Origin: Panicum virgatum
Lineage: Eukaryota; Streptophyta; Magnoliopsida; Poales; Poaceae
Assembly: GCF_016808335.1 (NCBI RefSeq)
Contig: NC_053145.1
Location: forward strand, 25,200,001 to 25,264,000
Length of the DNA stretch: 64,000 nt
Direction of reading: 5' to 3'
Each line of letters starts with the position of its first letter. The first letter of the stretch is position 1. Shown here piece by piece: positions 11,672-22,700 of this stretch. The notes under the pieces are model-generated. The model was not told where the DNA came from. It saw nothing but the letters and a program-made list of their open reading frames with translations, and made no database searches. The translations under genes were made by a program, and so were the position numbers.

Positions 11672-13181
11672 TGTTGGCGTTTCTTATACCCAATAGAATA
11701 GATATTCCGCAAGTGCACAGAATCACCGCTGTAGCACTTCACCTTTGAGTGTTCCGGGGTATCGTATTTTTTCTCAGGGAAGCACTATGGTAAAGAGTAT
11801 CGTAAATCGAATGATAGCCATACTAGTTTAATCGACCGACTAACTAGACGGGGGTAAGCCAGATAGATAAGTAAGATAAATGGCCAGGCGATGATCGAGT
11901 GACTCACGGAGATTCAACTTCTTAGAGAGGTAGCAGCTGGGAGGACAACGATCGAGATAAGACACCTGATACACTTCTAAACTATCGAGCTAGCCTCTCA
12001 AAATCAGACTAAACACCTAACCAGTTCTCGGGAAAGCAGAGCTTACTTCGGCGGCTGGAAGAGGAAGGACTTCAGAAAGGGATGAGAGGGGAGTCCGATG
12101 GCAACCTGCACTACTGCCATGAAAACACCCGAACGTGGTGGACAACAAAGGACGGATAGGGCTGTCACCACCTACCGACTACCACAACGGTTCCGTGGAT
12201 GGAACACACTTTCTAGCTAACACTAAGGTCAGACACCACATCTGCACTCGGTGTTAGGATTTCTCTTGAGGCCTTCGAGAGAAATCCCCCTCGACCTAGA
12301 GCACTAACTTGATATGCTCTAGTCCAGGCAAGAAAACCCGTAAGATAAGATCCCGATTACTTAGAAAGATAACTTAGCCTAAGCTAAAGGAAAACTTCCG
12401 CGCTCGAGCTAGACACTCAGACTCAAGTAAAAAAGACAGCGGAAAAGTAAAGCTGACTCAAAAAAGTAGAGAAGATAACTTATATTGATAATGTCAAAAG
12501 AAAGATACAAGAGCTATACCAGACTTCCGATGACTCCGGAATCCCGAGCAAGCTCGACTCGACTCTAACTCCCAAGCTACTAAACTACTCTAGAAAGTAC
12601 AAGCGAAGAGAGAAGAGCTCCAATGGTGTGTGTTACAAGTGATGGATGGGTTGTCTATTTATAGGCTTCCATGGTCGGTTCTTGGCCGGTAATGCAGTTG
12701 GCGTCAGTTGTAAGCAGGTAAGGCGGTTGAGCTTAACTTCCACGAAAGGCCCAGCCTGAGAGGCTTCCAAGTGGGGCCGCCCGGCCTCCCCTAGGCCGGC
12801 CGACCTGGGGATCCTGCCAAGTGGCCACCGGCCTTTGGACAATGGCTCTGATTTGCTTCTGGAGGTGGTTGGCAGTTGCTTGACATCAATGCGTGTACGT
12901 GCTAGGCCGGCTGGCCTACGGGAGGCCGGCCGGCCTCCCTTTGGCATGTCTCAGCCATCCGTTGTGCCGACATTGCATTTGTACGCTTGTGATCCTCCCT
13001 GGGTGCTGGATCGCTAACTTGGACACAAGTTTTCACTGAATTGTGGGTCCTTTAATCCTCGTGCAAGCCTTTCGATTCACTTGATCAAACCAACATCCAA
13101 TCCACAACTCAGAGGCATTGTGGGTGTGTCACATTGCCACTGGATCGAAGACGGGACACTGTCTTCAGGGGTGCCAGGCCT
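11672..13181 (-). repeat. LTR of ASP-2 (left copy)
   Basis: It starts TGTTGGCG. The TATA box is at 12655-12664 (CTATTTATAG in plus), with GGCCGGCC-rich motifs upstream at about 12774-12808 and 12903-12937. The inner end cannot be found because CHR1 sequence starts at about 13182. The 11 bp before it (11661-11671) resemble the sequence between primer site and LTR at 19475-19485. Confidence 0.65.
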
Positions 13182-16100
13182 GGGCCGCTCATGACCGTGA
13201 GCGCGGCTAGTATACCAGTTTTACACTCTGCAGAGGTTGCACATCTTTACCCACAAGTCGTGAGCTATGCTAGAGGTTCATCACACTTCCTTAGGTGAGA
13301 TGACTAGCAAACTCACTACGAGGCCGTTACAAAGAATCTCGTTGGTAAGGCGTAACCGCGAGAGTTAGGTCAGCAACGATGGGGCCCACCTCCAGGGGTA
13401 CAAGCACCGGAGCGCAATCCTAGCACAGACCAAGCCGGAGGAGCAGGGACCATTGAAGCTTACTACTCTTGCCCTGCAGGTAAGTTACTCCAAACCAAAA
13501 AGACCTAATTAGTATGCCAAGTCTATCCCATTCTAGCCTTGTGGTAGCGCTGTTGTCCCAGGTTGTCGCTCTATGAACCGGTCCTTATGGAGAGTGGCCA
13601 ACCAAGCACTAAGCACCGTGCTGGCCCCCTAAATCATGTTTCTAACAAAACCAAATTTTAATGAGACGTGAGCCACTCAAGCCACACAGAGGGCCACTCT
13701 CAGAATTAAGTTGCATATACCATTAATCAAATTAATTAAAAAGGACCATTATGTGTTATAGCGCGACACCTAGCACAACTAACCAAAATGCAACCCAAAG
13801 GATATATATGAAGGATATAAAGTGGCTAGGAAATCCTTATAGGCATACAGTATTGAAATGCAGTATGAAAATGTAATTAAAAGTGATAGGTGGTGTTCAT
13901 GTTATACTTGCCTTCCTCGTACTGCTCCTGCTGCTGCTCAAAGTGCTCGGAAGACGGCTGCTCCTGGTACTGATACTAGGGCTCCTCAGATGGATCAACG
14001 TCTACTCACGAACACATGGCCAAAACAAGGCACAACAATAAGCATACAAGCAAACACTAACAAAAGCTAAGAAACAGTACATCAATACATAGAGATAGCA
14101 CAATAAACTAGTCTAAAACTATTCTACGCATTACAACGATCGCGTGGACATAAAGAACGCCTAAAACGGAGCTAAAACGCATATTCTAGGCTAAAAACAA
14201 GGTTCAGGGACTAAACTGCAAGAAAACAAAGGTTCCAGGGGGTTTTCTGCAAAAACCGAGGGTCTAAACGTAATTAACCATTAAATCTAAGGGCTAGAGT
14301 GCAAAATCAGTGGGCCTGGACGGTGGGTTGATTTCTGGAAAGCTCAGGGGGGTCTGTGCAAAGTTTTGGTCTTAACTGCAATTATTTTTGAACTACACAG
14401 GAGTGCGGGTTGAATATGGAAAACTTGAGGGGCTCTTTAGAAAAAATTCCAGGCCGAACCGGTACGCACGGATCTGATCCGTTGGATCTAGATCCGGCGG
14501 CTGAGGACATAATGATTCGTGTTCTAATCTTGGCCGCAGGAAACGGATCTGACGGCTCAGGAGCGATGTGGCGCGGGGCGGCGGTGCTGGTCGCCGGAGT
14601 TCATCCTCCGCGGCGGCGGGGTCGCCGGAGTAGCGGCTAGGATGCTACCGAGGTTCGTTTGGGGTGCGGTTTGGGGAAAAAGAATGAGCTCGGCATGGGT
14701 AGTCCACTGGGGTACCTAGGGAGGTGGTGCGGGACTGGGAGCATGGCCCTCGACGGCGAAGTCGGCTCGACGGCCACGGAGCTCGCCGGAGCGCGGGTGC
14801 TGGGTGGATTGGGGTTCGGAATTAGGCGCAACAGAGTGCGCGTGTGTGCGCAAGTCCAAAGCGAGGCTAGACAAGGCCAGCGCGAAGCTGTGCGGCGGTG
14901 CAGGGTGTCAGCCATGGCGGAGCGGCGGCGGCGGAATGCCGGCGTGCGTTGCCCGGCCAACTGAGGGGCCTACGATCTACAGGTGCGTGCGAAAAAGGAA
15001 GAGGAGGTCCGGGCGATGCTCACCGGGGAACAGGGCGCAGGGAGGCCTGGGCACTTGGCCTCCTGGTGCCTCGCGAGTAGGACATTGCCGCAGAGCTGGA
15101 GCACGTGGAGACTGGGGGCGCCGGCGATGCAGGGCGACGTGCAGGCACGAGGCAGAGGGTGCGATGCAAGTGGTCGCGATGACCTAGGGCCGGCGGCGCT
15201 GGTGTTTAGGGGAAAAAAGTGGGGTGAGGATAGGGTTTAGGGGGTGCGGGTCGCGTTTAAAAAGGTGGAGGGGGAGAACTGGGCTGCAGCGTTGGGCCTC
15301 GGCGTGGGAGCTAGGCCGACCGGGGAAGGAAAAGAGCGGACTGGGCTGGGCTGCTGGCGCGGGGAAAAGGGAGACTGGGCCGCTGCGCTGGGCCGAGTTG
15401 GGAGGTGGGCGAGCTGGGCTGAGTTGGGTTCTGGTGGACTGCCAGGTGGGTTTCTTCTTTCCTATTTCTCTCTTCTTTTCTATTTCTAAACAAACAAACA
15501 CATTTGAATTCAAACATCACTCACCCAAATAGAACTATGCACCAGCATGAATGCAACACCAACAATTAAACCTATGATAAAATTTTAATTACTTGAGGAA
15601 CAAAATTAGATTAAATGCAAGACTAAGCAAATTAAATCCTAGAAAATTAAATAAAGCCAATTAAATTTATTATTAAATGCTGGAATTTAAATTAGGGTGT
15701 TACAGACCCTACCCCCTTAAAGAAATCTCGTCCCCGAGATTTAGCTGGGCTGGCTAGCAAAGAGATCTGGATATGTCTTCTTCAGCTCGTCTTCTCGCTC
15801 CCATGTAGCCTCAGCTTCACTGTGGTGGCTCCACTGAACTCTGCACATCTTGATGCGCTTGTTCCGAGTAACCCTCTATGATGTCTCCAGAATCTTCACC
15901 GGATGCTCAGTATAAGTCAGGTCTTCCTGCACATCTACTCCATCCAGTGGTGCCTGCTCCTCGGGTACTCGCAAACACCTTTTCAGCTGAGATATATGGA
16001 AGACATCGTGAACTCCTGAGAGGCTGGTGGGCAACTCCAGGCGATAAGCAACTTCGCCTTTCCTCTCTAGCACCTTGAATGGTCCAACATACCGAGGTGC

Positions 16101-16437
16101 TAACTTCCCTTTGACATTGAATCTGCGGATTCCTCTCATCGGAGACACCTTCAGGTACACATAATCATCGACACTGAAGGTGAGATCTCTCTGTTTGCCA
16201 TCAGCATAGCTCTTCTGTCTGCTTTGCGCAATCCTCAGATTTTCTTGCACAGCCTGGACCATCTGCTCTGCATCATCTATGATCTCAGGGCCAAAGAGCT
16301 GCTTCTCACCAATCTGATCCCAATAGAGAGGAGTCCTGCACTTTCTGCCATACAATGCCTCGAAAGGGGACTTCTTCAGACTGGCCTGATAGCTGTTGTT
16401 ATATGAGAACTCAGCATAAGCCTCGCAGGGTGTTACA
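13182..16437 (-). mobile_element. CHR1 fragment: truncated 3' LTR plus the end of pol
   Basis: 13182-15706 matches CHR1 LTRs from their CTGGGCCGCTCATGACC block to the terminal GGGTGTTACA. The conserved polypurine side (CCCTACCCCCTTAAAG in plus) and pol follow to 16420, where the match to the full element (48250) ends. After 9 bp of unmatched sequence comes GTGTTACA (16430-16437), identical to a CHR1 LTR terminus. The fragment may therefore be an element with intact right tip and a large internal deletion, but the missing left LTR end leaves this open. Confidence 0.8.
15741..16420 (-). pseudogene. CHR1 pol C-terminus (integrase end and chromodomain)
   Basis: Aligned to the complete copy at 47579-48260, this covers the integrase C-terminal region ([58 protein letters not shown]) and the start of the chromodomain (EHPVKILETS). 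At 15876-15878 there is a TAG where the other copy has GAG; reading on in frame gives the rest of the chromodomain to a TAA at 15741-15743. The upstream part of the apparent ORF (to 16556) is chance fusion with flanking DNA. In its family the chromodomain directs integration to marked chromatin. Confidence 0.88.
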
Positions 16438-16781
16438 TGATGGGACGTGGGTGGACGACAGGGGCTGGCCGGCCCTGATGAGGCCGCTCGGCCTGCCTCT
16501 GCACATTCCCGTACTCCCCCTTTGTCCCTTGCTTCTTCTTTACTCCAAGAATCCACTCCCTGCTGCTCCCTGCCAGAGGAAAGAAGGTGGGGCCGGCCGG
16601 CCTAAAACTCGGCCGAAAATTTTCGAGGTTTTTCTATGAAGTTCTAGGGATGCAAACTTTCAAATTTTTGACATGCACTAGTTAAATTTCAAACATGCTT
16701 ATGCAATAAGAAAAGAAATTTATGCAAGGAAAAATTAAACTATCCTATATGCAATGCAATGATGGATACATGCCACATAGC
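16438..16781 (-). other. ASP-2 non-coding interior beside the CHR1 fragment
   Basis: GC-rich to about 16620, with GGCTGGCCGGCCC and GGCCGGCCGGCC motifs. It is then AT-rich, resembling the ASP-3 interior near 25620-25740. No ORF is supported. Confidence 0.5.
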
Positions 16782-17940
16782 TCATGGCGAGGGCTCAGGT
16801 TTAGAGTCCGGAGCCGGACTCTCCATTCCTGTGGTTTGATTGTTGTCGCCGGATGGAGTCTTGGGCGATAACACTTTCTTCCGCCACACCTTCATGGGTG
16901 TGGGTGGTGTTTCGACCTTTGTCTTCTGCGATTCCAGAAATTTGTTACGCTGGATTCTTTGTTTGGTATTCCTTTGATTATGAAGCTTGATTTGCTTCGC
17001 TTCCTCCTGAATTCTTAACTCCTCCTGAATCCGCAGACTCTCTACAAACTCAATAAGGGCTTCGATGTTTGGAAATGATGGTTTCTTTGCCCCTTTCTCG
17101 GGTTTCTTTTTCCGATGGACCTCCTTGACTAGTGAGCATTGTTCGACCTTCAGTTTGATGGCAAACTTCTCTTTCTGACCATTAATGTTGAGGTGAATTT
17201 CTCCAGCTCCAACATCAATATGGGCGTTTGCTGTACTCAAGAATGGCCTGTCCAGGATGAGCGGTGTCTTGGTGTCGACTTCCATGTCGAGTACAACGAA
17301 GTCAACGGGAATGAAGAAATTCTAGATTTTCACCGGAATGTTCTCTGCTATTCCCGCGGGATAGCGGACCATTTGATCTGCTAGCTGCAAACACATGGCA
17401 GTAGTGGCAAGTGCATGATGGTGCAGTAGTGGCAAGTGCATGATGGTTAAGTTTGTCATAAACAACCTCTGGCATGACACTGACGCTTGCTCCCAAGTCG
17501 CAGAGGGCATTCGAAAAGTGTTGGGCCCCGATCGAGCAAGTGATGGTGGGGCAGCCTGGGTCTTTCTTCTTCACCAGGAGAGGATCGAGTATAGCAGCGC
17601 TACACTCTTCAGTTAACTACACAACCTCGGCGATGGGCAGCGTTCGCTTGTTTCCAAGAATATCTTTGATATACTTGGCATACGTGGGTACCTGCATAGC
17701 GTCAAGAAGTGGTATGTTTACATACAACTTCTTTATCACCTCGACGAATTTGCCGAATTGCTCGTCGGCCACCGGCTTCCTTATTCGCTCCGGAAACGGT
17801 AAGGCAGTTGTGTCGTGATAGTCCCGTGAAGTTCTAGGGGGTTCCACAGGGTTTTCCTGGGTAGCAGAAGTGTTGGATTCGATAGCCTCCTCCTGCACTT
17901 CGTCTTCAACTTCGGTATGGCTAGCGGTTACGGTCTTCCA
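16782..17940 (-). pseudogene. Aspartic protease region of ASP-2
   Basis: The stretch 17898-17302 reads through KKLYVNIPLLDAMQVPTYAKY and LCDLGASVSVMP, the retropepsin active-site region in the Athila/Tat style (D-L-G-A-S). It then loses frame at a 25-bp tandem duplication (17401-17447). The other frame continues with NFFIPVDFVVLDME and ILDRPFLSTANAHID, typical of the C-terminal half of the same domain. A TAG at 17322-17324 interrupts that half. The tail (16782-17100) is Glu/Gln/Lys-rich and ends in a stop with no RT. The protease would mature Gag. Confidence 0.85.
17398..17447. repeat. 25-bp tandem duplication in the ASP-2 protease
   Basis: AGTGGCAAGTGCATGATGGT occurs at 17403 and again 25 bp later at 17428. 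Since 25 is not a multiple of 3, it shifts the protease frame by exactly the change observed between the flanking open frames. Confidence 0.9.
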
Positions 17941-18459
17941 CTGCTTTCCTGCATCCTATGGAAATGTGGCTCTTGCGTGGTCTTACCACCACGCGTGGTC
18001 ACCGCACTAACATTTTCTTTCGAGGTTACTTCCGGTTGCCCGGGTAGTTTCCTGTGTTGACGTTAGGACAAGAAGATGCAAGCTGAGCTACTTGAGTTTC
18101 TATCATTTTGTTAAAGCTCAGTTGATTTTTCATAACAAAATTGAATCCCTCTAGTTGCGCGGACATGGATTCCAAAATTTGTCATTAGCAAGGAATTTCT
18201 TACTAATGTTGTCATTAATTTGCTTTTGGCCGCACACTAGGTCTTTTAATGTGGGCTAAAAACTATTTTTGAAGTTCATACCTTGTTGTTGACCGAAGGG
18301 GAGGTTGGACTTGGAGTTCCAACCCTGCTAAGGACGAAATCCCGAGTTGGGATTGCTGTTGCTTCCAACGAAGTTTGCGTCCTCTTGAGTCAATGGGCAT
18401 GAGTTGCCCGAGGGCCCAGTCTCGCCATATGTTTCACATGTCATACGAGACTCCGAAAC
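17941..18459 (-). pseudogene. ASP-2 gag-protease linker with decayed zinc knuckle
   Basis: The minus strand near 18398-18452 reads CETYGETGPSGNSC, matching a CCHC knuckle in which the second Cys and the His have been replaced (Y and P). Downstream, Asn/Gln/Gly-rich stretches and several stops are seen. In gag the knuckle binds RNA; this one should not coordinate zinc. Confidence 0.7.
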
Positions 18460-19347
18460 CTAATTAACCTCCTGGTGTGGAGATTCCAGCTTCTTCATCA
18501 AAAGTTCCAATTTGGCAGTTAACATGTCGACTGTGTCGATCTGATGCACGCCCCTAGGACGGGCTGGCTGCCTTTCTCCTTTCCAACTGTGGTTGGAAGC
18601 TATCTTGTCAATCAGCGTCTTTGCTCTCGCAACGTCGAGAGAAAGGAAGGAACCACTCGCTGCTGTGTCGACGTGGTCCTGTGCTTGCTGATTCAGGCCA
18701 TGGAAGAAGTTCTGAATAATCATCCACTCTTCTATGCCTTGGTGTGGGCATGCTTGAATGAACTCCTGGAGACGTTCCCAGACTTCTGGGATGCTCTCAT
18801 CCGGTAATTGCTAAATTCCGGTGATCCTATTCCGGAGGGCATTGGTCTTGCCCACCGGAAAGTATTTCGCTAAGAATGCATTTGAACAAGCTTCCCATGT
18901 CGTGAAAGCTTCCTTATTGGAATAGAACCACGTCTTGGCTTTCCTGAGCAGTGAGAATGGGAACAGACGAAGAAAGACGATATCCAGTGTAGTTCCTTTG
19001 GGGTTGATGGTGTTGCTCACCTCTAGGAAGTTCTGGAGATGGGCATTGGCATCCTCAGATGCCTCTCCACAGAACGGACTTGCTTGGACCATGTTCACAA
19101 GTCCGGTCTTCAGCTCAAAGACGTCATTGCCGGCTTGGTTCACATTCAATCCAGTAGGGATGTGGCTACTAGATGGGGTGGAGAACTGACGAAGAGTCTT
19201 CTGAGCCATGGATGAGGATGCTGAAGTGGACGGTGAACTGTAGGGCCAAGTGAGTCTCTTTTGTGGTGGGACAATGCGGCGTTTCACACTTCTCCCGATT
19301 CTTTCTGGATTTGGGTTGAAGTTACTTGGTAGGTCGAAACCGGTCAT
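18460..19347 (-). pseudogene. gag of ASP-2
   Basis: ATG at 19347 begins MTGFDLPSNFNP. The capsid-type core (Retrotrans_gag family) is clear around residues 95-175: ASPFCGEASEDANAHLQNF, LLRKAKTWFYS and FLAKYFPVGKTNALRNRI. A TAG at 18811-18813 interrupts it. Reading on in the same frame gives QLPDESIPEVWERLQEF and then 18723-18460 with FFHGLNQQAQDHVD. One nonsense codon thus separates two parts of one gag. The start lies about 115 bp inside the primer site, as expected for a leader. Confidence 0.88.
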
Positions 19348-19460
19348 GCACTACTCTGCATCGATCAAAAGACAGAGAGAGCAATGATAAGCCCGCTAGG
19401 GTTAGCGGACAAACTAGTAAAGTTTATCAAACTATCTACGATATCTTTAGCCAATTGCTT

Positions 19461-19477
19461 CCCCGGCAATGGCGCCA
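19461..19477 (-). promoter_or_regulatory. Primer-binding site of ASP-2 (tRNA-Asp)
   Basis: CCCCGGCAATGGCGCCA in plus. It differs from the tRNA-Asp 3' end by one base (T for C) and lies 8 bp inside the LTR at 19486. Confidence 0.8.
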
Positions 19478-19485
19478 GAAATGCT

Positions 19486-19676
19486 TGTTGGCATTTCTTA
19501 TGCTCGACAAAATAGATATTCCGCAAGCGCACAGAATCACCATTGTAGCACTTTACCTTGGAGTATTCTAGGGTATCGTATTTTTCCTCAGGGAAGCACT
19601 ATGGTAAAGAGTATCGTAAATCGAGTTATAACCATACTAGCTTAATCGACCGACTAACTAGACGGGGGTAAGCCAG
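19486..19676 (-). repeat. 5' LTR of ASP-2, truncated
   Basis: It matches 11672-11860 closely and then stops at AGCCAG; the sequence to the right belongs to ASP-3. Confidence 0.8.
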
Positions 19677-19742
19677 TGTTGACGTTTCTTAGCGCAATCA
19701 CTAGGAACGGGGGTGTCCCCAGCAATAGTGCCAGAAATGCCG
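19677..19742 (-). other. ASP-3 leader with decayed primer site
   Basis: CCCCAGCAATAGTGCCA (19717-19733) is a mutated copy of the tRNA-Asp primer site, at the right distance from the LTR at 19743. It marks this side of the LTR as the primer (gag) side. Confidence 0.6.
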
Positions 19743-22700
19743 TGTTGGTATGTCTTAACATTTACAGAAAGATCCGCAAGCGCACGGATATACTGTTGTA
19801 TCATTTCACCCGGAAGTATTCTGGGTATCGTTATTTATATTTTCCCAAGGGATGGCGAGGTTGTGTAAAGATATTTACTAGTTCCATAACCATGACTTTA
19901 TGAAATAAGGTGTAGACTACTGATTATGTAGGGGTAAGTGATAAACAAAGGATAATCAGGGGTAATGTGACACACACAAAATAGCCAACTCTCATGAATA
20001 AAGAATAAACAAGCACACCTAAGGTTAATGGGAGCATAAACACAGATCCCAGTATACTATTCATGTTAGCAGGTATGTTATGTTAGCCAAATGCTTAGAA
20101 CTACAAGCGCCGAGAAATTAGGGACATCGGGGAGAATGACCCGCACTGGAGAACATCCGACCCCGAGGACGACTAGATTCGCTAAGGAAATGAAGTACTA
20201 GCCTAGCTCCACTACCCTATGTGTAACACCCGGTTTATAAAAGGACATAAACCGAGCAGTCATATACGTGTCAGGATCAAGTCACACGTATATACAACAG
20301 AATGAACAGTATATCACAGCACATATCACGTAAAAAGATATAATAAAGCGAGTACGAATGTTATTTATTACATTAATGATAAAATATCTGATACAGCGGA
20401 AGCGAAGTACAAATACGATAAAAACTCTCCGAAGCTGAGCAGGGCGCCACAGGGACGTCGACTGGGAGACGAACGCCTAGAAGTCCTCGTAGTCCTGGTA
20501 GCGCTAAACGAACTCCCTCGTGTCGGCAGGAACTGAGTAGCAGTAGCGTATCCAAGAGGAAAAAGTAGAGAAGAGGCAAGAGTGAGTACAAAACTTGTAC
20601 TCAACAAGTATAACACAAACTATGAGGCTCTAAGGTTGGCTGACTCAACTGCATTAGCTTTTAAATCTTGGCAAAATTTTATTAAAGCTATTTACTACGA
20701 GTTGATCAATTACCATAAACCCAGTTACATAGTAATTAATCAAAATTAATCATGATACTACTGAGAACCATACCAAACCAAGCCACCCGGGGAAACCTGC
20801 CTCGTTAAAGGAAGATAACCCCACTAATCAAAAGGAGGATCTGGGCCGCTCATGACCGTGAGCACGGCTAATATACCAGTTTTACACTCTGCAGAGATTG
20901 CACATCTTTACCCACAAGTCGTGGGCTACGCTAGTTGTTCATCACACTTCATTAGGTGAGATGGCTAGCAAGCACACTATGAGGCCTTTACAAAGAATCT
21001 CGTTGGTAGGGAGTAACCGCGAGGGTGGATTGGCGACTATGGAGCAGGTCTAGTGGGCGTCAAGACACGAAGCACAGACGAGGCCACTCAGCACGAGGGC
21101 CATAGAAGCTTACCGCCCCTGCCCCGCAGGTAAGTTACTCCAAACCAAAAAGACCTAATTATTACGCCAATACTGTCTCATTCCAGTCTTGTGGTAGCGC
21201 TGTTGTCCCAGGTTGTCGCTCTATGAATCGGTCCTTATGGAGAGTGGCCAACCAGGCACTAAACACCGTGCTGGCCCCCTAAACCATGTTTCTAACAAAA
21301 CATATTTTAACGGGACGTGAGCCTCCCAAGCACGGAGCACAGAGGGCCACTCCCAGAATTAAGTTGCATATACCATTAATCAAATTAATAAAAAAGGACC
21401 ATTATGTGTTATAGCGCAGCAACCTAGCATAACTAACCAAAATGCAACCCAAAGGATATATGTAAAGGATATAAAGTGGCTAGGAAAGTCCTTATAGGCA
21501 TACAATATTAAAATGCAGTATGAAAATGTATTTAAAAGTGATAGGTTGTTCATGTTATACTTGCCTTCCTCGTACTGCTCCTGCTGCTGCTCAAACTGGT
21601 CAGAAGACGGCTGCTCCGGGTACTGGTACTGGGGCTCCTCCGGTAGCTCAACGTCTACTCACGAACACATGGCCAAAAACAATGCACAACAATAAGCATA
21701 CAAGCAAACACTAACAAAAAACTAAGAAACAGTACATCAATACTTAGAAACAGCACACTAAACTATTCTAAAACTATTCTACGCCTTACAACGATCCCGT
21801 GGATATAAAGAACGCCTAAAACGGAGCTAAAACGCATAAACTAGAGCTAAAACAAGATCTAGGGGCTTATCTAAGGGCCTAAACATAATTAATAGTTAAA
21901 TCTAAGGGCTAGCGTGCAAAAACTCAAGGTTTGGACTGCGGGCGCTAAATCTAGAAAATTCAGGGGGGTCCGAGTAAAAACCTGGGTCAATCTGCAATTT
22001 CTTTTGAACTAACTCGGACTGCGGGTCAATTCTGTGATAGTTGGGGAGCTCTTAAGCAAATGTGACGCGCGCTGACCGGTATTGACTGCGCTAGAACAGA
22101 TCTGGGCCGTGGGATGCTGAACGAACGGCTCAGAGCGCGGCGGGGGTCTGTGGTGGGGGTGCTGACGCGTGGGGCCGCCCTTCTGCGAGAGAGAACGCCC
22201 GGCGTCGCTGGTTTGCGGGACCAGGCCGAGTAGGAGGGCGATGCGGGCTAAGACTGGTCAGTCGGGCCGGTGGTTTGACTGGGCTCGGGATGGTGCGGGT
22301 CGACGGCGTGCCGAGCCCCGGCGGCGAGCTCACCGGCGCGACTCAAACCGGTGATTCGGGCTCGGTTTTGGGCTGCGGGTTGGTGCAAAGGGACAAGAGC
22401 GGCGTGCGTAACCCACTGGGGTCTCGAGCGCGGGTCAGGGATGGCCAGAGTAGAGTAAACGGCGGTGGGGGCGGCTCGGCGTGGCAGAGTATCGCCGGCG
22501 ACGGCGTCCTAGAGGCCCCAAAGGTTACGGCTTACGGATTCTAGCGCCCAAAAGGTCCAGGGAGAGGTTGCGGTGCTCACCGGGTTTTGAATTGGGTCGG
22601 AGATGCAGCGCTGGTGGTCGGCGGCATGAACCTAGCGGTGGAGCTAGACGGACCGTGGTGACGGGGTCGACGCGGGGTGTTTCCGGGTACTGGATCTGCC

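Larger units (their letters stand above)
11672..19676 (-). mobile_element. ASP-2: gag-pro LTR element, interrupted and truncated
   Basis: A minus-strand element. LTR sequence at 11672-13181 is matched by a second copy at 19486-19676 (TGTTGGCNTTTCTTAT, then the CCGCAAG..CACAGAATCACC block). The interior holds gag (18300-19347) and protease (16782-17940) but no RT or integrase. A CHR1 fragment occupies about 13182-16437. The right LTR stops after AGCCAG (19676), where an ASP-3 leader begins. Confidence 0.75.

Noticed and set aside
14410..15532. Several overlapping ORFs on both strands in the CHR1 fragment
   Set aside because: This is the GC-rich LTR block again; no start context, domain or conservation.
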